Shown here: piece by piece, positions 1 through 8,765 of the stretch
Numbering within the stretch: position 1 is the stretch's first letter
Layout: every line of letters starts with the position of its first letter
Assembly (NCBI GenBank): GCA_945874515.1
Contig: CAMCHA010000020.1
Span: 1-12,635 of the forward strand
Source of the DNA: Asaia bogorensis
GTDB lineage: Bacteria; Pseudomonadota; Alphaproteobacteria; Acetobacterales; Acetobacteraceae
DNA: 12,635 bases
Direction: 5' to 3'
Notes under the pieces: model-generated
Seen by the model: only the letters and a program-made list of their open reading frames with translations
Told to the model about the DNA's origin: nothing
The model's database searches: none
Translations under genes and position numbers: made by a program

Positions 1-2
1 AC

Positions 3-257
3 CCCCTTGATGGGCTCGGATGGCGTCGCCTGATCCTAGGCTTCACGGATGAGGATAGCCGGGTGCGTGAGGCGCAATTGCGCCGGATCGAACGCTGGTC
101 ATCGCCAAGCTGGGAGGATCATTTTTCGCTGGTAGACCCATGGTTAGAGGAAATTGCCAACGCGTCCGTGCCGGCAAACGCACGGCGGTTTGCCCCGGGC
201 CCGATGGCCGCACCTACGCGAAGGGCGCCTGCTGCACCCTCAATGCTGGGATCCTGA
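3..257 (+). CDS. 3' end of an unidentified protein-coding gene (partial)
   Basis: This reading frame is open from the left edge and stops at TGA 255-257, giving 84 residues of a C-terminus whose start lies outside the window. The first part reads like folded protein: it is rich in Trp, Arg and Glu, with an acidic-basic helical stretch (DEDSRVREAQLRRIERW) and a WEDHF motif. The last 30 or so residues are Pro/Ala/Arg-rich and look like an unstructured tail. I do not recognise the family. The gene ends 7 bases before the polyketide synthase ATG, so the two are probably cotranscribed, and it may belong to the same pathway. Nothing in the visible part shows catalytic residues, membrane segments or a signal. 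That it is coding is likely from the long open frame and the spacing; the function is unknown. Confidence 0.5.
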   Translation, partial: PLDGLGWRRLILGFTDEDSRVREAQLRRIERWSSPSWEDHFSLVDPWLEEIANASVPANARRFAPGPMAAPTRRAPAAPSMLGS

Positions 258-264
258 AGCACCT

Positions 265-3200
265 ATGCGCGGTCGTGCCAAGCGCGGAAGCAAGCGGCGC
301 GCCGAACCCATCGCCATTATCGGTGCAGCCGCCAGGCTGCCTGGCGCGCCCCATCTCGCCTGCTTCGCGGACCTGCTGCGGCGGGGTGAGGATGCCGTCA
401 CTCAAGTGCCGGATGATCGGTTCGAAAAAGCGCGTTGGTATCATGCGCGCCAGGGCGAAGCCGGCCGCAGCTATAGTTTCGCTGCCGGCACGATTGGCGA
501 TATCAAGGGTTTTGACGCTGAAGCCTTCGGCCTTTCCCCGCGCGAGGTCGCGGAAGCCGATCCACAGCAAAGGCTTTTGTTGGAAGTAACGCGCGATGCC
601 TTTGAGGATGCGGGGCTGCGCCCCGAAAACCTTGCCGGGCGCAATATCGCGGTCTTCGTTGGGGGTTCGTCCACCGATTTTGCAGAGATAAGGCTGCAGG
701 ACCCCGCCGCAACCGAACGCTTCCTGATGACCGGCAATGCGCTTTCCATCTTATCCAACCGCATAGGCCATGTGTTTGATTTGCGCGGCGGCGCGCAGAC
801 GATTGATACCGCTTGTTCGTCTTCACTTGTCGCGCTGCATCTTGCGGCATGGGCCTTGGCAGACGATCCATCCTTGGAAGCCGCCGTGGTGGGCGGCGTC
901 AATCTGCTGCTCTCGCCTTATGCCTTCATCGGCTTTTCCCGTGCGGGCATGCTGTCTGCTCGCGGCCGCTGCCAGGTGTTTGACGCGGCGGCGGATGGCT
1001 ATGTGCGTGCGGAAGGGGCGGGTGTGGTTATTCTGCGCCGCCTAGCCGATGCCAAAGCCGCGCATGAGCCAATCCGCGCGCTGCTGCTTGGCACGGCGAG
1101 CAATACAGCGGGGCGCACCATTGGCATTTCACTGCCCAATCGCGACGCGCAGGCTGCTCTGCTGAAAGGCCTGATTGAAAAAAGCGCTGTGGATCCTGAT
1201 AGTTTCCTTGCCTTTGAAGCGCATGGCACCGGCACCCAAGCTGGCGACCCGGCTGAGGCCTGGGCGATCGGCCAAGCCATTGCGCAGCATCGGAGCGCGC
1301 CGCTGCCGATCGGGTCCGCCAAGGCTAATATCGGCCATCTGGAAGCGGGCGCCGGCATGGCGGGCTTGCTGAAATCCATGCTCATGCTGGAACAGGGCTT
1401 TGTGCCGCGCGCGCTGCATTTCGCGAACCCCAACCCGGCGATTGATTTCGCGGATTTGAACCTACAGGTCCCGCGCACGACGGAGACCATCACGGTCGCC
1501 GATGATGCTTTGATGGGTGTGAATGCCTTCGGTTTTGGGGGCACCAATGCGGCGGCCATTTTGGGCCGCGCGCCCCATCCGCGCCCGCTGCATCGCGCCG
1601 CGGCCAGGGGGGCGCCGCCGCTTATTCTCTCGGCGCGCTCTGCCGAAGCGCTGCGGCTTTCGGTTGCCACCTGGCGTGATGCGCTGGCGGGCGCTGATGG
1701 CGCGCGCGCCGCGGCACTCGCGCGTGGTCAGGCGCGGTATCGGGACCTTGCGCCGCATCGGCTTGTGCTGCGCGGGGCTGACGGCGCTGCGCTATCCCAG
1801 CGCCTGGCGGCCTGGGAAGCGGGAGAGCGTGAGGCTGGCGCGATGCAAGGTGTGGCGCTGCGCGGCCACATGGCCTTTGTGTTTAGTGGCAATGGCGCGC
1901 AGCACCTTGGCATGGCGCGTGAAGCTTTTAACGCCTCGCCCGCCTTTCGGCGCGCCGTGCTGGCGGCAGATGCGGCGCTGGCGCCAAGGCTTGGGGTTTC
2001 ACCAGCCGCACTGATCAAGGCGGGTGTGAGCGATGCACAACTTGCGGGCACGGACCTTGCCCAGCCTTTGCTTTTCGCCGTGCAAATCGGCGTTGTTGCG
2101 GCACTGGCCGCACAAGGCATCACGCCTGATCTGGTGATCGGTCATTCGGTCGGCGAAGTGGCGGCGGCACAAGCGGCGGGGATTCTCTCGCTTGATCAGG
2201 CGGCTGCGCTGATTGTGGCGCGCAGTCGGCATCAGCACGCCACGCGCGGCACTGGGCGCATGGCGGCGATTGGCGCAACGCCCGAAGCCATCGCGCCATT
2301 GCTCGAAGAATGTGGCCCTGGGCTTGAAATCGCGGCGATCAATGCGCCGGCGGCGCTCACCATCGCGGGCCCGGCGGCGGCGATTGCGCGGCTTTGCCAA
2401 GCAGCGGAAGCGGCGCGACTGTTAGCGATTCCGCTTGATCTGGACTACGCCTTCCATAGCGCAGCGATGGACCCGGTAAAGACCGGGCTTTTGTACGATC
2501 TGGCGGGTATGAATACGCAGCCCGGTACTTGCACGATGATTTCCTCCGTCACTGGCAAGCCCTTGCCCGGGGCGGAAGCTGGGGCCGAATATTGGTGGCG
2601 CAACCTGCGCGAACCCGTGCACTTTCACCATGCAGTGGCGGAAGCAGCGCAGCAAGGTGCGCGACTTTTCATGGAAATCGGCCCCGCGCCCGTTTTGCAG
2701 AACTATCTCCGAGAGACACTCCGCGCCGAGGCGGTGGAAGGGGCGATCCTTTCAAGCCTGAAGCGCCAGGACCCGCCAGGCGATCCCTTTCCCGCCATTG
2801 CCGATCGTGCCGTCGCTGCGGGTGATGATCCGCGCGCCGCCGCCGCGTTTGAGGGCGCTGCAGAGCGCGCTGAACTGCCGCGCACGCCCTTTGCGCGCCG
2901 GTCCATCTGGTTCCCGCGCACGGTCGAAAGCGCACGGTTGACTGATCCGCTGCAAGACCATCCATTGCTTGGCTTCCGGCAGGGATCGGTACCCGGGCTT
3001 TGGACACAATGGCTGGATATCACTTCCATGCCTTGGCTTGGCGATCATCAGCTATTTGGCGAAGCGGTGCTGCCCGCCGCCGCCATGGCGGAAGCCGCCT
3101 TGGCCGCTGCAGCGTTTGCCCATCCTGACGCGCCGGTGCTGGAAGTGAGTGAACTTGCCATCCTCCGCCCCGTTTCGCTCGCCAAGGACAGCATGGCGGA

Positions 3201-6200
3201 ATTGCGCTTCAAAGCGGATGACGAAGATGGCTTCACCCTGGAAGCCCGCCCGCGCCTGGCCGAGGATGAATTCGCCCTTTGCGCCCGCGCCCGGCTGGCC
3301 GCCCTGCCGCGCCTGCCGGCCACGCCAGAATTTGCGCTGGCCAAGACACGGCAGGTGCCGGGCACCGAGGTGATCGCCTTTGCCGCGCGCCACGGCCTTG
3401 ATTACGGCCCGGCCTTTCAAAGCCTTAAGCATGTGGACGTAGATGGCGCCGCCGGGGCAGCGCTCGCCCGGCTGAGCCTGCCGGAAAGTGCGCCAGCGCA
3501 TGACGGCTTTATGCTGCATCCCGCGCTGCTGGATGGCGCCTTGCAGGGGCTTTTCGCCCTGATGCTGGGCCAAGGCCTCAGCGCTGATGAGGCCATTATT
3601 CCCGTGCGCATCGGCCGGCTTTGTGCCAGGCGCGATGCTGCCCCCATCGCCTCGGCCGAAATCACCCCGGGTCGGCGCGGCGCAAGGCTTTTTGCCGCCA
3701 GCCTGACGTTGCGTGATGCCGCTGGCGTGGTGGTAGCAAGGATCGAGGATATCTGGTTCCAGCGCATGCCGCGCCCGGGTCGTGAGAAGCTGGAAAGCCT
3801 TGCCTTCCGGCTTGATCCGGTGCCGAGCCTGCCGCTGCTCAACACCCCAGCAACGCTCGATGTTGCGCCGATGATGGCGGCAATCCGGGGCCAGGATCAG
3901 ACCGCGTCGCTGAGCGAAGCCGTGCTGCTGCTGGAAGCCCATGTGGCCGCCCTGGCACTGGCGGCGCTGCGCGACAACGCCGCACCGCACAGCCCCTACC
4001 GCGCCGCACTGTGGCGAATTCTGGCGGCAGCGGGCGCTGCCGAACCCCTCGCAGGGGGCTGGCGCATCATCGAAGACCAGCCCTTGCCGCCGCCCGAGGC
4101 GATCTGGCGCGCCGTTCTGGCGGAACAGCCGGGGATGGCGCTTGATCTGGCCTGGCTCGCGCGGGCGGGGGAACAAATGGTCCCGGCCTTACATGGTGAG
4201 GCCCTTGTCGCGGCGCCTCCACCGGCCAGCGGCGGAGCGCTGCGGGCCTTGGCGGAACCGCTTTTGGCCGGGCTGCGCGCGCTGCTTAAAACCTGGCCCG
4301 AGGATCGGCCAATCAGGATTTTGGAACTTGGCGCGGGCGGGGCCTTGACGCGCGGCGCCTTGGCGCTGCTTGGCGGCAGCGGCCGGCGTATCCATTACCG
4401 CGCCATTGGTGAGGCTCGGGCCGGGGCGATCGGGGCGGTCCCTGAGGCGATCCTTATGACATGGGATGGCTGGGAAAAACTGAGCACCGCCGTTGCCCCA
4501 GCAGAAAGGGCCGATGTGATCCTTGGCTTGGCGCCAGCAGCGCTTACTGGTCGTGGGCTCAACGTGCTGGAAGGGCTTATCGGCCAGGCGGCGCCGGGGT
4601 CGCTTCTGCTGCTGGGCGAACCCGCGCCCGGGGCGCTCTGGAACTTCACCATGGGGCAAGACCCGACCTGGTGGCGGGATGATCCGGAAGGCGCCCTGCC
4701 GGATGCCGCTGCTTGGCGCACCGCGCTCGGCATGGCGGCGTGGCAGGGGGCGGAGGTGGAAGCGCTCTCAGCCGCGCCCTGGCCGGCGCTGCTGATCACG
4801 GGCCAAGGCCCGGCGGCGAACAGCGCAGAGCCCGCGTTGGTTTCGGCTGAATCGCTGCTGATTTTCGCCGATGCCGAGGCCATGCCACTGGCTCAGGCGC
4901 TGGCGGCGCAGTTGGCGCCGGATCGGCCAACGGCGATCCTGACGCTGGGGGAACTGCCGCCACCCAAAAACCTGCGCGGGGCGAAAATCCTGGCGCTAAC
5001 CGGCATGGCGGAACCCTCTGCGGCGCTGGGGGCGCTTACCGCGCTTGCCTCAGCGGCGGATGGCGTGGCGGGCGGGTTGATACTGGCCGCCCAGACTGAT
5101 GAAGCGCGTGCCGCGGCGCTGATCGGGCTTGGCCGGGTCTTGGCAAACGAAATGCCGGGGCTTAGGCCGCGCCGGCTGACCGTCGCCCCCGATCTGCCGC
5201 CAGAGGACGCCGCGACATTGATCCTGGCGGAATGTGCCGGAGATGCGCCGGAGATCAGCCTTGCGGCTGGTGGGCGTTTTGCGCCGCTGATGCGGCCTGG
5301 CTTGCCCGCCCCGGCGCCTGGCTTTCCGGCGCAATTGGCCATCGGCCAGCCCGGGCAATTGGCAAGCCTTGGCTGGAGAGCGGCCGATACCTTGCCGAAG
5401 CCCGGCCCCGGCGAAGTTCGGCTGCGCGTCACGGCAACGGGCCTCAACTTCCGCGATGTGATGTGGGCGCAGGGGCTATTGCCGGAAGACATGCTGATGG
5501 ATGGCTTTGCGGGGCCGACCCTTGGCATGGAATGCGCCGGCGTTGTGGATGAAGCCGGGCCGGGGGTTGGTCTGCCCGCGGGCGCCGGAGTTTTCGGCTT
5601 TGCGCCCGCTGCCTTCGCGACCCATGCGCTGACGAGGGCCGAGGCGCTGCAACCCCTGCCGCCGGGCATGAGCGCCGAAGCGGCAGCCACCATCCCGGTT
5701 GCCTTCATCACGGCGGCCTATTCATTGGAAACCCTGGCCCGGCTGCGCCCCGGTGAGCGCGTGCTGATCCATGGCGGGGCGGGCGGGGTTGGGCTGGCGG
5801 CGCTGCAAATCGCTAAAGCGGCTGGCGCCTTGGTGGCGACTACCGCCGGCAGCCCGGAAAAGCGTGCCTTTTTGCGCCAGCTTGGCGCTGATCTGGTGTT
5901 GGATAGCCGCGATGCCGGCTTTGCCGATGCGCTGCGCGCCGCCTGGCCGGATGGCGCGGATGTGGTGCTTAATTCACTGGCCGGTGTGGCGATGGAAAGA
6001 AGCCTGGCACTGCTTTCACCCTTTGGCCGCTTTATTGAATTGGGCAAGCGCGATTTTGCCGAAGGCCGCCGTGCTGGGCTTGGCGCTTTGCGGCGCAACA
6101 TCAGCTATTTCGCCGTGGATGCGGATGCGCTGCCGCGCGCGCGCCCCGCCTTGGCGGAAGCACTGCTGCGCGATATCGCCGCGCGGCTTGCGGATGGTGC

Positions 6201-7473
6201 GTTGGCATCCCTGCCCTATCGCGCCTTTCCAGCGGAAGAAGCGGAAGCGGCCTTTCGCCAGCTTCAGGCTTCCAGCCATATCGGCAAGCTGGTGATCCGC
6301 CCGCCCTTGCCTGCGGCTTCTCAGACCGCACCCTGGCAGCCGGATGAGGCCGGGGCCTATGTGGTGCTGGGGGGCACGCAGGGCTTTGGCTTGGAATGCG
6401 CCAAATGGCTGGCCGCTGCTGGCGCTAGACGCATCGCCCTGGTGTCACGCCGCGGCGCGGCCACGCCGGGCATGGATGCGGCCTTGCGCGTTTTGGCCGC
6501 CCTTGGTGCGCGCGCCAGCGCCCATGCCTGTGATGCGACGGACCGCGCCGCGCTTGGCGCAGTTTTGGCCGCGCTGCGTGCGGAAGGCGCGCCCATCCGC
6601 GGCGTGGTGCACGCCGCGGCGGTTTTCGCCGATGGCGCTGCGGCGCGGCAGGATGGCGCAAGCTTCGCCCGCGTGCTGGCGCCAAAGCTTGCCGCGGCCG
6701 AGGCTTTGGAAGCGCTGACCGCTGATGATCCGCTGCATCTATTTTTGCTTTTCTCCTCTGCCACCACGGCCTTCGGTAATCCTGGCCAGGCGAATTACGT
6801 CGCCGCCAATGCCGCGCTGGAAGGGCTGGCACGGCGGCGCCACGCCTTGGGTAAGCCAGCGCTCGCGGTTGGCTGGGGACCGATCGCCGATGCCGGCGTG
6901 CTGACACGCGAAGCGGCGGCGGCGGAAAAGCTGGAACGCTTGAGCGGTGCCAAGCCCATGGCCGCGCAGGAGGCTCTTATGACCCTCCCTGCGCTGATCG
7001 CCGCCGGCGCGCCCGTGATCCACCTGGCGCGCATGAGCTGGGAGGGCATGCAGGCAGCGCTGCCCATTCTGGCCGAGCCTGCCTATGCGGCGCTTGGTGG
7101 CCGCATGATAAAGCGTGATGCCGATGGTGCGGCCTTGCGGGCTCGGCTGCTGGCCATGGCGCCTGATGCGGCGCGGACGGAGCTTCTTGCGATAGCAAGG
7201 GAGGAAATGGCACGCATCCTGCGCCTGCCACCCGAAGCGGTGCGCGTGGATCAGCCGCTACCGGGGCTTGGTCTTGATTCGCTTGGCGGCATTGAATTGC
7301 GCATGGCTTTGGAACGCCGCATTGGCGTTAGCGTGCCGCTCACGGCGGTGACCGAGGATCTGACTTTGGCAATTTTGATACAACGTGTTTCGGGCGTGTT
7401 GTTCAAGGATGATGGCGATATGGCAACCGTTGAAGCATTGATTGAAACCCATGAACCGGTGGCCGCGTCATGA
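265..7473 (+). CDS. Type I polyketide synthase, highly reducing, KS-AT-DH-(psiMT)-ER-KR-ACP (RkpA/WcbR-like)
   Basis: A 2402-residue multidomain synthase that extends and fully reduces an acyl chain from malonyl-type units. Domains, with residues counted from ATG 265: KS 14-440 (DTACSSS with Cys184; His320 in EAHGTGT; His358 in NIGHLEAG); AT 535-835 (GHSVGE with Ser628; YAFH with His731); DH 900-1180 (His928 in HxxxGxxxxP; Asp1090/Gln1094 in DGALQ); methyltransferase-like 1230-1540, probably dead; KR structural part about 1540-1690; ER 1695-2012 (NADPH loop HGGAGGVG from 1836, later ELGKRDF); KR 2025-2290 (GGTQGFG from 2036; Lys2141, Ser2165, Tyr2178); ACP 2310-2380 (GLDSLGG, Ser2339). There is no thioesterase or reductase domain, so release must come from elsewhere. 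The next gene overlaps by ATGA and encodes an oxoamine synthase, the usual partner in rkp/wcb capsule loci. ATG 265 was preferred over an upstream TTG at 154 because residues before it are not KS-like and overlap the preceding gene. The Shine-Dalgarno is weak (GGGA at 248). Domain calls are certain; the product is inferred. Confidence 0.95.
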   Translation: MRGRAKRGSKRRAEPIAIIGAAARLPGAPHLACFADLLRRGEDAVTQVPDDRFEKARWYHARQGEAGRSYSFAAGTIGDIKGFDAEAFGLSPREVAEADPQQRLLLEVTRDAFEDAGLRPENLAGRNIAVFVGGSSTDFAEIRLQDPAATERFLMTGNALSILSNRIGHVFDLRGGAQTIDTACSSSLVALHLAAWALADDPSLEAAVVGGVNLLLSPYAFIGFSRAGMLSARGRCQVFDAAADGYVRAEGAGVVILRRLADAKAAHEPIRALLLGTASNTAGRTIGISLPNRDAQAALLKGLIEKSAVDPDSFLAFEAHGTGTQAGDPAEAWAIGQAIAQHRSAPLPIGSAKANIGHLEAGAGMAGLLKSMLMLEQGFVPRALHFANPNPAIDFADLNLQVPRTTETITVADDALMGVNAFGFGGTNAAAILGRAPHPRPLHRAAARGAPPLILSARSAEALRLSVATWRDALAGADGARAAALARGQARYRDLAPHRLVLRGADGAALSQRLAAWEAGEREAGAMQGVALRGHMAFVFSGNGAQHLGMAREAFNASPAFRRAVLAADAALAPRLGVSPAALIKAGVSDAQLAGTDLAQPLLFAVQIGVVAALAAQGITPDLVIGHSVGEVAAAQAAGILSLDQAAALIVARSRHQHATRGTGRMAAIGATPEAIAPLLEECGPGLEIAAINAPAALTIAGPAAAIARLCQAAEAARLLAIPLDLDYAFHSAAMDPVKTGLLYDLAGMNTQPGTCTMISSVTGKPLPGAEAGAEYWWRNLREPVHFHHAVAEAAQQGARLFMEIGPAPVLQNYLRETLRAEAVEGAILSSLKRQDPPGDPFPAIADRAVAAGDDPRAAAAFEGAAERAELPRTPFARRSIWFPRTVESARLTDPLQDHPLLGFRQGSVPGLWTQWLDITSMPWLGDHQLFGEAVLPAAAMAEAALAAAAFAHPDAPVLEVSELAILRPVSLAKDSMAELRFKADDEDGFTLEARPRLAEDEFALCARARLAALPRLPATPEFALAKTRQVPGTEVIAFAARHGLDYGPAFQSLKHVDVDGAAGAALARLSLPESAPAHDGFMLHPALLDGALQGLFALMLGQGLSADEAIIPVRIGRLCARRDAAPIASAEITPGRRGARLFAASLTLRDAAGVVVARIEDIWFQRMPRPGREKLESLAFRLDPVPSLPLLNTPATLDVAPMMAAIRGQDQTASLSEAVLLLEAHVAALALAALRDNAAPHSPYRAALWRILAAAGAAEPLAGGWRIIEDQPLPPPEAIWRAVLAEQPGMALDLAWLARAGEQMVPALHGEALVAAPPPASGGALRALAEPLLAGLRALLKTWPEDRPIRILELGAGGALTRGALALLGGSGRRIHYRAIGEARAGAIGAVPEAILMTWDGWEKLSTAVAPAERADVILGLAPAALTGRGLNVLEGLIGQAAPGSLLLLGEPAPGALWNFTMGQDPTWWRDDPEGALPDAAAWRTALGMAAWQGAEVEALSAAPWPALLITGQGPAANSAEPALVSAESLLIFADAEAMPLAQALAAQLAPDRPTAILTLGELPPPKNLRGAKILALTGMAEPSAALGALTALASAADGVAGGLILAAQTDEARAAALIGLGRVLANEMPGLRPRRLTVAPDLPPEDAATLILAECAGDAPEISLAAGGRFAPLMRPGLPAPAPGFPAQLAIGQPGQLASLGWRAADTLPKPGPGEVRLRVTATGLNFRDVMWAQGLLPEDMLMDGFAGPTLGMECAGVVDEAGPGVGLPAGAGVFGFAPAAFATHALTRAEALQPLPPGMSAEAAATIPVAFITAAYSLETLARLRPGERVLIHGGAGGVGLAALQIAKAAGALVATTAGSPEKRAFLRQLGADLVLDSRDAGFADALRAAWPDGADVVLNSLAGVAMERSLALLSPFGRFIELGKRDFAEGRRAGLGALRRNISYFAVDADALPRARPALAEALLRDIAARLADGALASLPYRAFPAEEAEAAFRQLQASSHIGKLVIRPPLPAASQTAPWQPDEAGAYVVLGGTQGFGLECAKWLAAAGARRIALVSRRGAATPGMDAALRVLAALGARASAHACDATDRAALGAVLAALRAEGAPIRGVVHAAAVFADGAAARQDGASFARVLAPKLAAAEALEALTADDPLHLFLLFSSATTAFGNPGQANYVAANAALEGLARRRHALGKPALAVGWGPIADAGVLTREAAAAEKLERLSGAKPMAAQEALMTLPALIAAGAPVIHLARMSWEGMQAALPILAEPAYAALGGRMIKRDADGAALRARLLAMAPDAARTELLAIAREEMARILRLPPEAVRVDQPLPGLGLDSLGGIELRMALERRIGVSVPLTAVTEDLTLAILIQRVSGVLFKDDGDMATVEALIETHEPVAAS

Positions 7474-8765
7474 GTAGCAGCTTCGGCCTTTCCGCCACCG
7501 CGCGTGCAGCGCTACTGGCGCGGTTGACACTGCGGCGCGATGATGCGCCGGCAGCAGAAGCGCCGCGCGGCTTTCGCGAATTGCCGGGCCAGCGCGAAAT
7601 GGCGCTGATGCGTGATGCCGCGGCAAGCCTTGAATTGGAAAACCCCTTCTTCCGCGCGCATGAAGGCATTGCTGCTGCCCATAGTGTGATTGCCGGGCGG
7701 GAAGTGATCAATTTTGGGTCCTATAACTACCTTGGCCTGAATGGTGATCCGCGCGTGCAGGCCGCTGCCAAGGCCGCGATAGATCTGTATGGGGTTTCGG
7801 CGTCAGCATCGCGCATGGTCTCGGGCGAAAGGCCAGCACATGGCGCGCTCGAATCAGCGCTTGCGGAACATTACCGCGCACAGGCAGCGCTTGTGTTTGT
7901 TTCAGGCCACGCCACCAATGTGACGGTGATTGGGCATATGATGGGTCCGCGTGATTTGATTGTGCATGATGCAGCGATCCATAATTCCTGCACTGAAGGG
8001 GTCCGGCTTTCCGGCGCCAAACGGCTTTCCTTCGCGCATAATGATTGGCGCGCTGCCGAAGCGGCGCTGGCCGAAGCGCGGCGCGGCGCGCGACGGGCGC
8101 TTTTGGTGATTGAGGGCCATTATTCAATGGATGGCGATATCCCCGATCTGCCGCGCTTCATTGAAATCGCGCGCCGCCATGATGCTTGGTTGATGGTGGA
8201 TGAGGCGCATGCGCTTGGCGTGGTTGGTGCCTGCGGGCATGGCGTGCATGAACATTTCGGTATTGACCCGAATGAGGTTGATATCTGGATGGGTACGCTT
8301 TCAAAAACCCTGTCCGGCTGCGGCGGCTATATTGCCGGCAATGCGAGCCTGATTGAATGGCTGAAGCATTCTGCGCCGGGTTTTGTCTATTCCGTAGGCC
8401 TGGCGCCGGCCCTGGCAGCGGCCGCGACAGAAAGCCTGAAAATCCTTCATGCCGAACCGGGGCGCGTGGCGCGCTTGCAAGCCAATACTGCGCTTTTCCT
8501 TGACCTTGCGCGGGAGGCTGGTTTCGATACCGGCACCGCCACCGCCCATGCCATTGTGCCGGTAATCCTGAAATCTTCGATTGCCGCAGCGCGTTATTCG
8601 CAGCTGCTTTTCGCACGCGGGATCAATGTGCAACCGATCATCTATCCGGCGGTTGCGGAAAAAGCCGCGCGACTGCGGTTCTTCATGTCAAGCGAACATT
8701 CTGAGGCCGATATCCGATCCACAATCACAGCGCTGACTGCTATCCGCAAAGAAGCAAAAGGCTAG
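7470..8765 (+). CDS. PLP-dependent alpha-oxoamine synthase (serine palmitoyltransferase/BioF-like; RkpG/WcbT-like)
   Basis: A 431-residue fold-type I PLP enzyme of the alpha-oxoamine synthase family. Members condense an amino acid with an acyl thioester, lose CO2, and give a 2-amino-3-ketone. Visible landmarks: YNYLGL at 85-90, the SASASRMVSGERPAH stretch, SGHATN, His171 in HNSC (position of the His that stacks on PLP), VDEAH with Asp244 and His247, and the Schiff-base lysine Lys279 in TLSKT. The RLSGAKRLSFAHND stretch is closer to serine palmitoyltransferase than to BioF. About 84 residues precede the catalytic core, longer than in BioF, and begin with a basic helix (LSATARAALLARL) that could dock onto the synthase. 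ATG 7470 overlaps the synthase stop (ATGA), implying translational coupling. The neighbour's ACP is the likely acyl donor. The amino acid used cannot be told from sequence. The stop TAG lies inside a repeat element. Confidence 0.92.
   Translation: MSSSFGLSATARAALLARLTLRRDDAPAAEAPRGFRELPGQREMALMRDAAASLELENPFFRAHEGIAAAHSVIAGREVINFGSYNYLGLNGDPRVQAAAKAAIDLYGVSASASRMVSGERPAHGALESALAEHYRAQAALVFVSGHATNVTVIGHMMGPRDLIVHDAAIHNSCTEGVRLSGAKRLSFAHNDWRAAEAALAEARRGARRALLVIEGHYSMDGDIPDLPRFIEIARRHDAWLMVDEAHALGVVGACGHGVHEHFGIDPNEVDIWMGTLSKTLSGCGGYIAGNASLIEWLKHSAPGFVYSVGLAPALAAAATESLKILHAEPGRVARLQANTALFLDLAREAGFDTGTATAHAIVPVILKSSIAAARYSQLLFARGINVQPIIYPAVAEKAARLRFFMSSEHSEADIRSTITALTAIRKEAKG

Noticed and set aside
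154..264. Upstream TTG start extending the polyketide synthase by 37 residues
   Set aside because: The added residues are Arg/Pro/His-rich, unlike any KS leader, and overlap the preceding open frame; ATG 265 sits just before the KS domain.
3052..4176. 374-codon open frame on the minus strand
   Set aside because: It is antisense to the DH and methyltransferase-like domains of the synthase, has low-complexity Gln/Arg/Gly composition and no recognisable family; a by-product of high GC content.
4893..5711. 272-codon open frame on the minus strand
   Set aside because: It is antisense to the ER region and made mostly of Ala, Pro, Ser and Arg; no domain is visible.
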